Source: Gemmobacter lanyuensis
GTDB taxonomy: Bacteria > Pseudomonadota > Alphaproteobacteria > Rhodobacterales > Rhodobacteraceae
Length of the DNA stretch: 64,000 nucleotides
Reading direction: 5' to 3'
NCBI RefSeq assembly: GCF_014652355.1
Contig: NZ_BMYQ01000007.1
Coordinates: 62,001 to 126,000, forward strand
The notes below the pieces were generated by a model that saw nothing but the letters and a program-made list of their open reading frames with translations, was not told the DNA's origin and did no database searches. Position numbers and translations under genes: made by a program. Within the stretch, counting starts at the first letter, position 1. Each line of letters starts with the position of its first letter. This document shows positions 51,298 through 59,647 of the stretch, piece by piece.

Positions 51298-52182
51298 TCA
51301 GCCCATCCGTTCAGATGCATAGGACCCCGGCGAGGCCGGGAAGACCACCGTCTTGTTCCCGTTCAGGAACACGCGGCGGTGGATATGGGCGTGGATTGCG
51401 CGGGCCAGAACCTGCGCCTCGACATCGCGACCAAGGCTCACGTAATCCTCGGCGCTTTGGGCATGGGTCACGCGGATGATATCCTGCTCGATGATCGGGC
51501 CTTCATCCAGATCCGCCGTCACGTAATGCGAGGTGGCGCCGATCAGCTTCACGCCCCGTTCAAAGGCCTGCTTGTAGGGGTTGGCGCCCTTGAAGCTGGG
51601 CAGGAAGGAATGGTGGATGTTGATGATCCGGCCCGACATCTTCTGGCACAGCTCATCCGACAGCACCTGCATATAGCGCGCCAGCACCACCAGATCGGCC
51701 CCGGTGTCGGTCACGACCTGCATGATCTGCGCCTCGGCCTGCGGCTTGTTTTCCTTGGTGACCTTGATGCAGTGGAAGGGGATGTCGTGGTTCACCACCA
51801 CCTTCTGATAATCCATGTGGTTCGAGATCACTGCCACGATGTCGATCGGCAGCGCCCCGATCCGCCAGCGATAGAGCAGGTCGTTCAGGCAATGGCCAAA
51901 GCGGCTGACCATGATGATGACCTTCATCTTCTCGGCTTCATCGTGGAAATTGAACTCCATCCCGAATTTCCCGGCCGTCGCTGCAAAGCCTACGGCCAGA
52001 TCGTCGAGGCTCTTTCCCTGCTGGGAAATGAAGCTCACGCGCATGAAGAAGCGACCGGTCTCCAGGTCGTCGAACTGGGCGCTGTCGCTGATGTAGCAAC
52101 CATTGTCGGCCATGTAGTTGGCGATGGCGGCAATGATGCCGCGGGTGGTCGGGCAGGTCACGGTCAGGGCGAATTTGGACAT
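51298..52182 (-). CDS. purU: Formyltetrahydrofolate deformylase
   Basis: 294 aa. An N-terminal ACT-like regulatory domain (residues 1-85, TVTCPTTRGIIAAIANYM at its start) is followed by the formyl-transferase fold: MVSRFGHCLNDLLYRW near residue 91, the catalytic INIHHSFLPSFKG near residue 203 and ADLDEGPIIEQD near residue 236, which supply the Asn/His/Asp set. It hydrolyses 10-formyl-THF to formate and THF. Here it converges on the MocD/MocE/PanB-like genes. In methyl-group degradation pathways a purU is a common way to regenerate THF, which suggests C1 units are produced by this locus. Confidence 0.94.
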   Translation of the reverse strand: MSKFALTVTCPTTRGIIAAIANYMADNGCYISDSAQFDDLETGRFFMRVSFISQQGKSLDDLAVGFAATAGKFGMEFNFHDEAEKMKVIIMVSRFGHCLNDLLYRWRIGALPIDIVAVISNHMDYQKVVVNHDIPFHCIKVTKENKPQAEAQIMQVVTDTGADLVVLARYMQVLSDELCQKMSGRIINIHHSFLPSFKGANPYKQAFERGVKLIGATSHYVTADLDEGPIIEQDIIRVTHAQSAEDYVSLGRDVEAQVLARAIHAHIHRRVFLNGNKTVVFPASPGSYASERMG

Positions 52183-52344
52183 GGCAGGCTCCGGTTGTCT
52201 CTGCCCCCATTTCTACACGGGCGCCCTGCCCTGCCCATGCGTCAGTTGCGGCGGTTTGCCCCTCATTTCAGCCTTTCATGCGGCGCCTTGTCGCGCATCG
52301 GAAACCTGCGTTCCAAAGCGGATAAACGAACATCCGTTCATAAA

Positions 52345-52360
52345 TTTCCCTGCGGGGAAA
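52345..52360. repeat. parS-like palindrome, copy 1
   Basis: TTTCCCTGCGGGGAAA, one base off a perfect 16-bp palindrome, just upstream of a second copy and of the TPP riboswitch. Confidence 0.75.
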
Positions 52361-52366
52361 TGGGGC

Positions 52367-52382
52367 TTTCCCTGCGGGGAAA
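52367..52382. repeat. parS-like palindrome, copy 2
   Basis: TTTCCCTGCGGGGAAA, identical to copy 1 and separated from it by 6 bp (22-bp centre spacing, two helical turns). It ends about 20 bp before the riboswitch. Confidence 0.75.
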
Positions 52383-52399
52383 GATCGGCTTTGATGCCG

Positions 52400-52478
52400 C
52401 CACGACAGGGGCGTCCGACCGCGGGCTGAGAAGCACCCTTAGAACCTGACCCAGATCATGCTGGCGGAGGGAGTCGCT
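52400..52478 (+). promoter_or_regulatory. TPP riboswitch (THI element)
   Basis: The conserved THI pieces occur in order: GGGGCG (52408-52413), CTGAGA (52426-52431), ACCC (52435-52438), GAACCTGA (52442-52449), GATCATGCTGGCG (52454-52466) and GGAGGGA (52466-52472), with closing arms CGAC / GTCG. It lies about 50 nt before the thiD start and presumably represses thiD when thiamine pyrophosphate is abundant. The short distance and lack of a U-run suggest control at translation. Confidence 0.92.
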
Positions 52479-52526
52479 CGCCGCCACCCCGGCGTGCCCG
52501 CGTCCCGCGCCAAGAAAGGCCGAACC

Positions 52527-53330
52527 ATGACGCCGCCGCGCGTACCCAATGTGCTGTCCATCGCCGGGTCCGACCCCTCGGGGGGTGCTGGTATCCAGGC
52601 AGATCTCAAGGCAATCAGCGCCAATGGTGGCTATGCCATGGCAGCGATCACGGCGCTGACGGCACAAAACACTCAAGGGGTGAACGGGGTGCAGCGCGTG
52701 CCAGCCGCCTTTGTCGCCGATCAAATCCGCGCGGTGCTAGCTGATGTGCAGACCCACGCCATCAAGATCGGCATGATGGGCAGCGCCGAAACGGTGCGCG
52801 CGGTTGCGACAGAGCTGGCGGACCATGCGGCCCCGGTCGTGCTGGACCCGGTGATGGTGGCCAAGGGCGGCAGCCCGCTCGCCGATGCCGAGACTGTCGC
52901 CGCGCTGCGCCACCTGCTGCCCCGCGTCACGGTGCTGACCCCCAACCTCCCCGAGGCCGCCGCCCTGCTGCACCTCCCCGAGGCGCAAAGCCGCGACGCC
53001 ATGCTGGCCCAGGCGCAGGCGTTGCGCGGCCTGGGCTGTGCGGCGGTGCTGCTGAAAGGGGGGCACCTGCCCGGCGATCACTGCCCTGATCTGCTGCTGC
53101 AGGACAGCGGCGTCACATGGTTCGACGGCCCGCGCCATGCGACGCGAAACACCCACGGTACTGGCTGCACACTTTCCTCGGCGCTGGCCACGCAGATGGC
53201 GCGGGGGCTTGATCTGGCGGCGGCCTGTCGTGCGGCCAAGAACTATACCGCTGCCGCCATTGCGGCGGCGGACGGCTTGCAGGTGGGTCGCGGCCACGGC
53301 CCGACCGATCATTTCTTTGCGCTGCGGTGA
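52527..53330 (+). CDS. thiD: Hydroxymethylpyrimidine (phosphate) kinase
   Basis: 267 aa ribokinase-fold enzyme phosphorylating HMP and HMP-P for thiamine synthesis. The N-terminal substrate motif SIAGSDPSGGAGIQAD is at residues 10-25; VLDPVMVAKGGSPLAD near residue 105; the anion-hole motif NTHGTGCTLSSALAT near residue 208 has the catalytic region. The frame remains open upstream into the riboswitch, but ATG 52527 with AAAGG before it is the true start. It is the only thiamine gene seen here. A TPP riboswitch precedes it and a terminator follows. Confidence 0.95.
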   Translation: MTPPRVPNVLSIAGSDPSGGAGIQADLKAISANGGYAMAAITALTAQNTQGVNGVQRVPAAFVADQIRAVLADVQTHAIKIGMMGSAETVRAVATELADHAAPVVLDPVMVAKGGSPLADAETVAALRHLLPRVTVLTPNLPEAAALLHLPEAQSRDAMLAQAQALRGLGCAAVLLKGGHLPGDHCPDLLLQDSGVTWFDGPRHATRNTHGTGCTLSSALATQMARGLDLAAACRAAKNYTAAAIAAADGLQVGRGHGPTDHFFALR

Positions 53331-53344
53331 TCCGCGCATGAAAA

Positions 53345-53368
53345 AAGGCGCCGGACCGCCGGCGCCTT
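53345..53368. terminator. Terminator between thiD and parB
   Basis: Perfect 10-bp stem AAGGCGCCGG / CCGGCGCCTT with a 4-nt loop, preceded by A6 and followed by CTTCC; works for either strand between these convergent genes. Confidence 0.85.
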
Positions 53369-53374
53369 CTTCCG

Positions 53375-53390
53375 TTTCCCCGCGGGGAAT
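53375..53390. repeat. parS-like palindrome, copy 3
   Basis: TTTCCCCGCGGGGAAT, containing the perfect core TTCCCCGCGGGGAA, just beyond the parB stop codon. Confidence 0.8.
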
Positions 53391-54473
53391 TCAGCCCAGC
53401 GTCTGGAAGAACGCCTCCACCGCCGCCTCAAGCCGCGCCCGATCCACGGTCGAAAAGTCACGGTCGAACTGCAGCTCAACCCGGCCTTGGGCAGCCGTGC
53501 ATTTCACATCGCCCATCGCCAACGGCAGGCGCAGCGTGGTCTTGCCGCGTTTCGCAGGCCGCCCGCGCGCGGGTTTTCCCTGCGGGGAAACCTCGGGGCG
53601 CGTGCCCGCGAAATCCCGCAGGATCGCCAGCTCTTCTTCCGTCGTGCGCCCCGGTGCCGCGCGCAGCGCCGCGGCCAGCCGCCCCGATGACCCCGGCTCG
53701 GCCTCAAGCCGATGCGCGACCTCAAGCCCCAGCGCACGCGGGATCGCTTCGGGATGTTCCAGCACCTTTTCCATCGCCCGCATCAGAAACGCAAAGCGGC
53801 GGATATAGCTGCGCTTCTGCGGCCCGGCCGAGGCAAAAAGGATATTCACCGCCTCATCCAGATCATCACAATCGACCGAGGGGTCTTCAGCATAGCCCTG
53901 CGCCAGGCGTGCCATCTCCGCCCAGGAGATGTCCTTGCGAACCATGTTCTCATCGACCATGCGGCGATAGAGATCCTGGATCGTCTCGCCCCGCGCCATC
54001 AGGCCCGCAGGAATGCGGGCGAAACGCTCATCCCCGGTTTCCGCAAAAAGCTCCCGATAGGCAGACAGACGCCGCCACCCCTGCACGAGCTCATAGCGGC
54101 CCTCGGCCACCTGCTCGACCCGGATGGGGTTGGACAGGCCCACCGCCAGGATCGAGGCCTTGAGGTCATCCAGCTCCGGGTCGACGCGGCGCGAGCGGTC
54201 GCGGATCAGCTTGGTCGCATCCACCGCCGCAATCGGGATCAGATCCGTCACCAGCCCGAGCTTTTTCAGCCGCACGAATTCATGCGCCAGCGCGTCATTC
54301 TCGGCGCGGATCAGTGCCTCTTGCTGCTGGCGTTCCCGCAGCGATTCTGCGTTCTCGCCAATGGCCGTCGCCATCGGCCCGCGCCGCAGACCCATCGCAG
54401 GGCGGGGGGCTTCTTCAACGACAGCCTCTTCCTCCGGGATGTCGATGTCGAACATGCGCCGTTTCTTGGTCAT
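53391..54473 (-). CDS. parB: ParB-family partition protein
   Basis: 360 aa centromere-binding protein. A ParB/Srx-type nuclease-like N-terminal domain (VDATKLIRDRSRRVDPELDD near residue 85, and VEQVAEGRYELVQGWRRLSAYR near residue 118, only partly quoted) precedes a helix-turn-helix region (DISWAEMARLAQGYAED near residue 178). The C-terminal part includes the Pro/Arg linker GKPARGRPAKRGKTT and a dimerisation-like segment. One parS-like site lies inside the gene (53575-53590). Its start overlaps the parA stop by 4 nt. It probably binds the 16-bp palindromes and drives replicon partition with ParA. Confidence 0.92.
   Translation of the reverse strand: MTKKRRMFDIDIPEEEAVVEEAPRPAMGLRRGPMATAIGENAESLRERQQQEALIRAENDALAHEFVRLKKLGLVTDLIPIAAVDATKLIRDRSRRVDPELDDLKASILAVGLSNPIRVEQVAEGRYELVQGWRRLSAYRELFAETGDERFARIPAGLMARGETIQDLYRRMVDENMVRKDISWAEMARLAQGYAEDPSVDCDDLDEAVNILFASAGPQKRSYIRRFAFLMRAMEKVLEHPEAIPRALGLEVAHRLEAEPGSSGRLAAALRAAPGRTTEEELAILRDFAGTRPEVSPQGKPARGRPAKRGKTTLRLPLAMGDVKCTAAQGRVELQFDRDFSTVDRARLEAAVEAFFQTLG
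53575..53590. repeat. parS-like palindrome, copy 4 (inside parB)
   Basis: TTTCCCTGCGGGGAAA embedded in the parB coding sequence, read there as VSPQGKP on the minus strand, without disturbing the frame. Confidence 0.75.
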
Positions 54474-55780
54474 GCCTCAGTCTCCCCCAGTTTGGCCCAG
54501 GCGGCGCAGAGGTTGTTGCGGAATTCGCCATAGGCATTGTCAAAAGTCATGCGGGCCCGCCGCCAGGTTTCGCGCGTCATGTCACGATAGTCGATCTCAT
54601 AGACCGAACTCAGGAAGCGGCCCGACTGTTCAACCGCGCGCGTATGTTCGATCGGGTTGTCGGTCACCCTATCGCCAAAGACCTTGCGGAAGGCTTCGTA
54701 CATGGCGCGGTGCAGGTCGTTGCCCGGCTCATATCGCGTGAGCAGAAAGCGCACATCGAGGAAGGCCTTGGGCAACTGCATTTTCCCCGCGGGGAAATTC
54801 GTCTCGAACCCTGCGCTCAGATCCTCCAGCGCCTCGGACAGCTGACCGATGAAGGAGGTAGTCGAGTCATATTCCCAATAGCCCGGCCCGGAAGGCACAT
54901 AAAGCACATCGGCGGCAAAGACCGCGTTCATCGACTGATAGCCGATGGCCGGCGGGCAATCGAAGATGATGATGTCATAGGCATCATCCGGCAGCTGATC
55001 GAGCCAGCGCGACACCGCCGCGAAGAAGGACCAGTCCGGGTTGATGTGCCGATACTGCGCGCTGGCAAATTCGACGAAGGCCGCGTTGGCGCAAGAGGGC
55101 ACCAAGTCGATGGTCGGCCAAGAGGTCGGCTTGATAAAGTCGGTCGCCCGCAGATCACCGAGGCCCATATCGGTGATCTGGGCGGGCAGCTTGCGGCGGG
55201 GCAGGGCGGTGCCGCTTTCGGCGCCCTGAGCCGCGCGGTTCATCCGGTCCGTCTCACGCACGAGATCGCGCGCCATGATGCCCCAGACCGTGTGCTCCTC
55301 ATTCACATCCGTCAGGCCCATGGAGTGTGACAGCGTCGCCTGCGGGTCAAAGTCCACGCAGAGCACGCGGTAACCATCCAAGGCCGCGGCATGGGCGAAG
55401 TGGAGCGCCACGGTCGATTTGCCCGCCCCGCCTTTGAAGTTCGCGATGGCGGCACGGATCGCGCGCTTGCCCGCGGGGCGTTCCGGCAGCAGGCTCTTGC
55501 GGTTGACCTTCATCTTGCGGCGCATCTCATTGATCTCTTCGAGCGAGAACCACCGCTGACGGCCATCCTCCTCAACCTCACCCGAGGGCAGAGCGGGGTC
55601 GAGCATCAACCGGCCACGGAACGTAGATTGGTTGACCTTGAAGATCAGCTCCGAGACTTCCCAGGAAGAGAAGCGCCGCAGGGTCTTTTCCATCTGCGGC
55701 GAGAAGGTCTGCTTGCGGATCCAGCCCTGCATCTTGAGCGAATTGTCACGTAGCTCTTGCAGGTCGCGGTGGGTGAACAT
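54470..55780 (-). CDS. parA: ParA-family partition ATPase (RepA-like)
   Basis: 436 aa, the longer ParA type with an N-terminal DNA-binding extension. Residues 30-95 contain a MerR/HTH-like segment (SSWEVSELIFKVNQSTFRG). The deviant Walker A NFKGGAGKSTVALHFA is near residue 114, Walker A-prime CVDFDPQATLS near residue 141, and Walker B IIIFDCPPAIG near residue 251. One parS-like palindrome lies inside the gene, coding NFPAGK. First gene of the parAB operon, diverging from the initiator gene across the origin-like region. Probably autoregulated through its N-terminal domain. Confidence 0.93.
   Translation of the reverse strand: MFTHRDLQELRDNSLKMQGWIRKQTFSPQMEKTLRRFSSWEVSELIFKVNQSTFRGRLMLDPALPSGEVEEDGRQRWFSLEEINEMRRKMKVNRKSLLPERPAGKRAIRAAIANFKGGAGKSTVALHFAHAAALDGYRVLCVDFDPQATLSHSMGLTDVNEEHTVWGIMARDLVRETDRMNRAAQGAESGTALPRRKLPAQITDMGLGDLRATDFIKPTSWPTIDLVPSCANAAFVEFASAQYRHINPDWSFFAAVSRWLDQLPDDAYDIIIFDCPPAIGYQSMNAVFAADVLYVPSGPGYWEYDSTTSFIGQLSEALEDLSAGFETNFPAGKMQLPKAFLDVRFLLTRYEPGNDLHRAMYEAFRKVFGDRVTDNPIEHTRAVEQSGRFLSSVYEIDYRDMTRETWRRARMTFDNAYGEFRNNLCAAWAKLGETEA
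54782..54797. repeat. parS-like palindrome, copy 5 (inside parA)
   Basis: TTTCCCCGCGGGGAAA, a perfect 16-bp palindrome within the parA coding sequence, in frame. Confidence 0.85.
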
Positions 55781-55824
55781 GACTGCCTCGTCGTTTTTTC
55801 GTCGTCGAAGCGAAAATACGTGGA

Positions 55825-55843
55825 GTTTGCGTTTTCCGCAAAC
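55825..55843. promoter_or_regulatory. Perfect inverted repeat upstream of parA
   Basis: GTTTGCG-TTTTC-CGCAAAC, 45 bp upstream of the parA start. A likely operator for ParA or ParB autoregulation, or a site for the initiator. Confidence 0.55.
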
Positions 55844-55863
55844 ACTATTATCATAGCGTGCAT

Positions 55864-55879
55864 ATTCCCCGCGGGGAAA
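55864..55879. repeat. parS-like palindrome, copy 6
   Basis: ATTCCCCGCGGGGAAA in the origin-like region, 85 bp upstream of the parA start. Confidence 0.8.
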
Positions 55880-56265
55880 GGCCGTGGGCGAATCCTTCCA
55901 CTCTGGGCGTCTGCGGCAAAAAGCCCAATGATTCGGGCCGGTTAGTAGGAAGATACTCCTCTGACCACTATATATAGAGAGGACGTCCCGATCGCACCGC
56001 CACAGGCAGAGGGGACATCTTGACGCAAATGGAGTGACATTCAGGTCGTCCCCTAATACCTATAAACCCAAACCAGAATCCGGTTTGTCGCGGATTTTGG
56101 CGCCCAGATCGGTCCGCTGATCCTTTCGCTTGACAGAATCGAACCTCTGGACGCAAATTGACCCCAGATCAGGAATAGCGTTGAAAACCCGCCGGGGATT
56201 TCCGGGAAGGGGCGACCTGATCGAGGCAGAAGAGCTGGCGATCAACGCCGGGACAGGAGCAGATC

Positions 56266-56946
56266 ATGGCGCAGGCAAAGCTGATGGGGCGGAACGCCTC
56301 GGCACGCAAATATGATATCCTCACGGCGCTTGGCGTGCATGCCTGCCGGGGCGACAAGCATTTGCAGCGGCTGGTGCTGCGGCTGATCACGCTGATCGTG
56401 GCGCGCTACAACTGGCAATCGGATGAACTTTGCGTTGGGCAGCGCGAAATCGCCCAGCTGTGGTCCGTTGATGAACGGACCGTGAAGCGCGACATGGCCC
56501 GCCTGCGCGAAATCGGCTGGCTGACAGTCAAGGCAGCCGCAGCGCGGGGGCGCGTGACGGTGCATGGCCTGGATCTTGACGCGATTGCGCGCACCACCGA
56601 AGCCGACTGGGCCGCCGTTGGCCCCGATTACGCCGCCCGGATGCGTGGCACACCCGAAGAGACCCCCGCACCTACGGGCAATGTCGTGCCCTTTCCCCGC
56701 GCCGCACCGGGCGCTGAGGCGCCGATCTGGGACCGCGCGCGGCATCGTCTGGCAGGTGAGAATGCAGCGCTTTGTGCGGCCTGGTTTGACGGGTTGAAGA
56801 TGGTTGAGGGCGACGGCGACCGGCTGCATCTGAAGGCGCCCACGCGTTTTCACGCCGATTACGTGATGACCCATCACATGACCCGGCTGATCCATGCCCT
56901 GCGAAGCGAAGGGGTGGAGAGCCCGAGCCTGACCATCACGGCATGA
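56266..56946 (+). CDS. DnaA-like replication initiator of an extrachromosomal replicon
   Basis: 226 aa. The N-terminal half is helical with a winged-helix type DNA-binding region (VGQREIAQLWSVDERTVKRD near residues 53-72, then MARLREIGWL). After a linker (PAPTGNVVPFPRAAPG) the C-terminal 65 residues, from WDRARHRLAGENAALCAAWF through LKAPTRFHADYV, match the pattern of the DnaA N-terminal domain, which contacts helicase loaders. This is the hallmark of DnaA-like replicons of Rhodobacterales. ATG 56266 follows GGGACAGGAG. It diverges from parAB and is followed by another parS-like site. Confidence 0.87.
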   Translation: MAQAKLMGRNASARKYDILTALGVHACRGDKHLQRLVLRLITLIVARYNWQSDELCVGQREIAQLWSVDERTVKRDMARLREIGWLTVKAAAARGRVTVHGLDLDAIARTTEADWAAVGPDYAARMRGTPEETPAPTGNVVPFPRAAPGAEAPIWDRARHRLAGENAALCAAWFDGLKMVEGDGDRLHLKAPTRFHADYVMTHHMTRLIHALRSEGVESPSLTITA

Positions 56947-56948
56947 TG

Positions 56949-56964
56949 ATTCCCCGCGGGGAAA
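56949..56964. repeat. parS-like palindrome, copy 7, with adjacent half-site
   Basis: ATTCCCCGCGGGGAAA, 2 bp after the initiator stop; a half-site TTTCCCCGCG follows at 56970-56979. Confidence 0.8.
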
Positions 56965-57000
56965 TACGATTTCCCCGCGACAGATCTTTGACAATCTGGT

Positions 57001-58341
57001 TCAGACCTGCGCCCGCCAGGCTGCTGCATAGGCCGCAAGGGCAGGGTCTGCAGGCCCGGTGGCAACAGGCCGGGCAGGGGGGGCATCCGTCGCGAAAAGC
57101 AGCGCGGCGCCGATGGCAGTTCCGGTGCGCCCCTGCGCCGTCTCAACCGGCAGACCCGTTGCTGCGGCCAGCATGGCGCAGTAATCGCTGTTGCGGGCGA
57201 AGGGCCCTTCCACAATCAGTGGCCCTTGGGCGCCCGTCATCGCAAGGCATTCGGCGGTCATCAGTGCCAGATACCAGGACAGGGCGACCACCCGTTCCGC
57301 TGGGGTGCCATCCGCCGACCAGCGCGCCTGACGACCGGGGAAGGGGCCGCTGTCCCCGACCACCGCAGGCAGCAGCATAAAGCCGCGCGCCAGAACCGCC
57401 TGGCGGTCCGCCTCGGTAACGCTGGGCAGGGGGCTAGGGACCGTCAGCTCCCATTCTCGGCCGCCCATGAAGCGGGCGGAAGGCACAGGGGCCCCAAGCG
57501 CATTCACATTGACCAGCACGTCGCGGGCGGGGTCGAGCGTGACGGCGGCCCCGCCCATGGTCATCACCACGACCCAGGTTCCGGTGGAGACGACCGAAAA
57601 CGCCCCGCTGCGCGCCCGCAGATGCGGCAGAAGCGAGGCATTGCTGTCATGGATACCGCAAATGACCGGCGTATCGGGGCGCAGGCCGGTGATGGCCGCA
57701 ATCTCGGGCAGGATCGGCCCCAGAACATCCCCCGACGGCCGCGCGGGCGCAATGGGCAGGCCCAGACGCGCGGGCAAGGTGGAAAACTGCCCCGCCCAAG
57801 GGTTCCAGAGATCGGTATGACAGCCGAGCGAAGTGACGTCCGTGGCGGCCACGCCGCTCAGACGATGCGCCCAGAACTGCGGATAGGTCACGACCTGCGC
57901 CACGCGGTCCCGCAGATCCGGCATCTCTGTCAATTGCCAATGCAGCTGAGCGCCGAGGTTCAGGCCCATCGCCATCTGTGGCGCCCCGGTTTCGGCAAAG
58001 GGCGGGCGCAGCGCGGCATAGGCAGCGGACTGGCCGGGGCGCGGGTCTTCATAATCCATCACTGGGGCCGCCAGCGCGCCCGCGTGATCCAGCAGCGCCG
58101 CGCAGGCGCCATGCGTGGTGATGGAAATCGCATCCACCCCATGGGCCGCGTGAAACCGCGCAAGCGCGCCCAGCAGGAACTGCCAATGCCCCTCGACATC
58201 GAAATGCGGCCAGGGGGGGCCCGGAATCACGGTATTGGGCCGCGTTTCGACCGCGATTTCGGTCAGGCTCTCCAGATCGACCAGCGCGAGTTTCGCATTG
58301 GTCTTGCCGATGTCGATCACGGCGATATGGCGCGGGGTCAT
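57001..58341 (-). CDS. rhaK: FGGY-family sugar kinase, rhamnose kinase RhaK
   Basis: 446 aa. The ATP-binding phosphate-1 motif [15 protein letters not shown] is at residues 8-22; [11 protein letters not shown] near residue 93; [14 protein letters not shown] near residue 234 carries the catalytic Asp; [10 protein letters not shown] near residue 257 is the family's adenosine-side motif. As the last gene of a rhaRSTPQUK-type operon it matches RhaK of Rhizobium leguminosarum, which is needed for rhamnose uptake as well as phosphorylation. Its start overlaps the rhaU stop by 4 nt. Confidence 0.9.
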   Translation of the reverse strand: MTPRHIAVIDIGKTNAKLALVDLESLTEIAVETRPNTVIPGPPWPHFDVEGHWQFLLGALARFHAAHGVDAISITTHGACAALLDHAGALAAPVMDYEDPRPGQSAAYAALRPPFAETGAPQMAMGLNLGAQLHWQLTEMPDLRDRVAQVVTYPQFWAHRLSGVAATDVTSLGCHTDLWNPWAGQFSTLPARLGLPIAPARPSGDVLGPILPEIAAITGLRPDTPVICGIHDSNASLLPHLRARSGAFSVVSTGTWVVVMTMGGAAVTLDPARDVLVNVNALGAPVPSARFMGGREWELTVPSPLPSVTEADRQAVLARGFMLLPAVVGDSGPFPGRQARWSADGTPAERVVALSWYLALMTAECLAMTGAQGPLIVEGPFARNSDYCAMLAAATGLPVETAQGRTGTAIGAALLFATDAPPARPVATGPADPALAAYAAAWRAQV

Positions 58342-58655
58342 GGCAGGTGGAACACCGGGATCAGGGGCACGGCAACGGGTTCATTGTTCGGATGCGTGGC
58401 CATGAGATCGGCCATATAGGCCCACCATTTCTGCATGACCGGATGGTCGGGCAGGGCGTCCATGCCATGATCCGCCCGGCGCCACAGCACCCCGAAAAGC
58501 GCATGGGTTTCAGGATCGAGGTGGATCGAGTAATCCTCGACCCCGGCCTCTTTCAGAAGCGCCGCAAGCTCGGGCCAGAGCGCATCGTGGCGGCGGCGGT
58601 ATTCCGCCTCGGCGCCGGGGTTGAGCATCATGCGGAAGGCATATTTTTCCTTCAT
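58338..58655 (-). CDS. rhaU: L-rhamnose mutarotase
   Basis: 105 aa, the usual size. Interconverts alpha and beta anomers of L-rhamnose. Opening [14 protein letters not shown] and [17 protein letters not shown] near residue 20 hold the conserved His and acidic residues; [17 protein letters not shown] near residue 42 and the ending PVFHLP are also typical. ATG 58655 overlaps the rhaQ stop (ATGA); the frame stays open far upstream, but only as a shadow of rhaQ. Coupled between rhaQ and rhaK. Confidence 0.94.
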   Translation of the reverse strand: MKEKYAFRMMLNPGAEAEYRRRHDALWPELAALLKEAGVEDYSIHLDPETHALFGVLWRRADHGMDALPDHPVMQKWWAYMADLMATHPNNEPVAVPLIPVFHLP

Positions 58656-59647
58656 TTGCGCAGCATCCTCCAAAGACGGGGCAGGGCGATGACGCCGATC
58701 AAGAGGGCGCCGATGATGATCGACATGACGATCCCCGGCACATTGAGCAGCCCAAGACCGAAGGTGACAAGCCCCATCACCAGGGCTGCGATCACCACGC
58801 CGGGAATGGAGCCCGATCCGCCAAGGATGCTGACGCCCCCCAGCACGACCATGGTCACGGCCTCCAACTCCCACCCCATGGCGATGGAGGGGCGGGTGGA
58901 GCCGAGACGCGAGGTCAGGCAGACAGCGGCGATCCCGCTCATCAAGCCGGTCAGGACAAAGAGCATGAAGCGGATACGATCCACCCGGATGCCCGAGAAG
59001 CGCGCGGCGGTGGCATTGTTGCCGATGACATAGACCGCGCGGCCAAAGTTCGTGCGGTGCAAAAGGACGTAGAAGACCACTGCGAAAAGAGCGAAAAGCA
59101 CCAATTCAAAGCTGAAGACCCACCAGACATAGCCCTGCCCGAACCAGCCGAAACCGGCCGGATAGCCGGTATAGGCGCCGTCGCCGAGGGCGATATAGCT
59201 CAGCCCGCGAAAGAGGCTCATGGTGCCAATGGTGACCACGATCGAGGGCAGGCCGAACCGCGCGACCAGCAGCCCGTTGAACGCCCCGCAAAGCACCCCG
59301 GTGCCAAGCCCCACGGCCACCAGCACCGGAACGGGGGCGCCTGCGATCATCGCAGCCCCCATGGCGGTCGAGGCCAGGGCGATGATCGAGGCGACCGAAA
59401 GGTCGATCTCGCCCGCGATGATCAGCATGGCCATGGCAAAGGCGATCAGCGCCTTTTCGGTGAAGTTGAAGCTCGCGTCGCTCAGGTTCCAGGGATCAAG
59501 GAAATAGGGCGAAGCCAGCGAATTCGCGACGAAAATGCCGACGGCGACGACGAAAAGCAGCATCTCCCAGCTTTTCAGCGCGCGGCGGGTGGGGGACATC
59601 AGCCGGTCGGGGATCTGCCGGCCCGTGGCTTGGGGGGCGGTGGTCAT
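58652..59647 (-). CDS. rhaQ: Rhamnose ABC transporter permease (RhaQ)
   Basis: 331 aa CUT2-type permease with about nine hydrophobic segments. The family motif [16 protein letters not shown] (near residue 88) and [18 protein letters not shown] near residue 140 are clear, as is [15 protein letters not shown] near residue 272. Start overlaps the rhaP stop by 4 nt. It pairs with RhaP and the double ATPase RhaT to import L-rhamnose. Confidence 0.92.
   Translation of the reverse strand: MTTAPQATGRQIPDRLMSPTRRALKSWEMLLFVVAVGIFVANSLASPYFLDPWNLSDASFNFTEKALIAFAMAMLIIAGEIDLSVASIIALASTAMGAAMIAGAPVPVLVAVGLGTGVLCGAFNGLLVARFGLPSIVVTIGTMSLFRGLSYIALGDGAYTGYPAGFGWFGQGYVWWVFSFELVLFALFAVVFYVLLHRTNFGRAVYVIGNNATAARFSGIRVDRIRFMLFVLTGLMSGIAAVCLTSRLGSTRPSIAMGWELEAVTMVVLGGVSILGGSGSIPGVVIAALVMGLVTFGLGLLNVPGIVMSIIIGALLIGVIALPRLWRMLRK

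Larger units (their letters stand above)
55781..56265. other. Putative replication origin region
   Basis: 485 bp between parA and the divergent initiator gene, with no convincing gene. Contents: inverted repeat GTTTGCG-N5-CGCAAAC (55825-55843) in the parA promoter; an AT-rich spot near 55843-55856; parS-like copy 6; the palindrome CTATATATAG (55968-55977); direct repeats GACGCAAAT (56022-56030 and 56150-56158) and CCCAGATC (56103-56110 and 56163-56170); an AAACC/GGTTT inverted pair near 56068-56084. No E. coli-type DnaA box was seen. Confidence 0.55.

Noticed and set aside
52458-52526. Upstream start for thiD inside the riboswitch
   Set aside because: The 23 extra codons come from conserved riboswitch RNA and spacer; ThiD proteins begin at the later ATG with its own AAAGG site.
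55757-56156. Two small open frames of about 62 codons in the origin region
   Set aside because: No ribosome sites and no recognisable domains; one runs across the parS-like site and the inverted repeat, so non-coding function is more likely.
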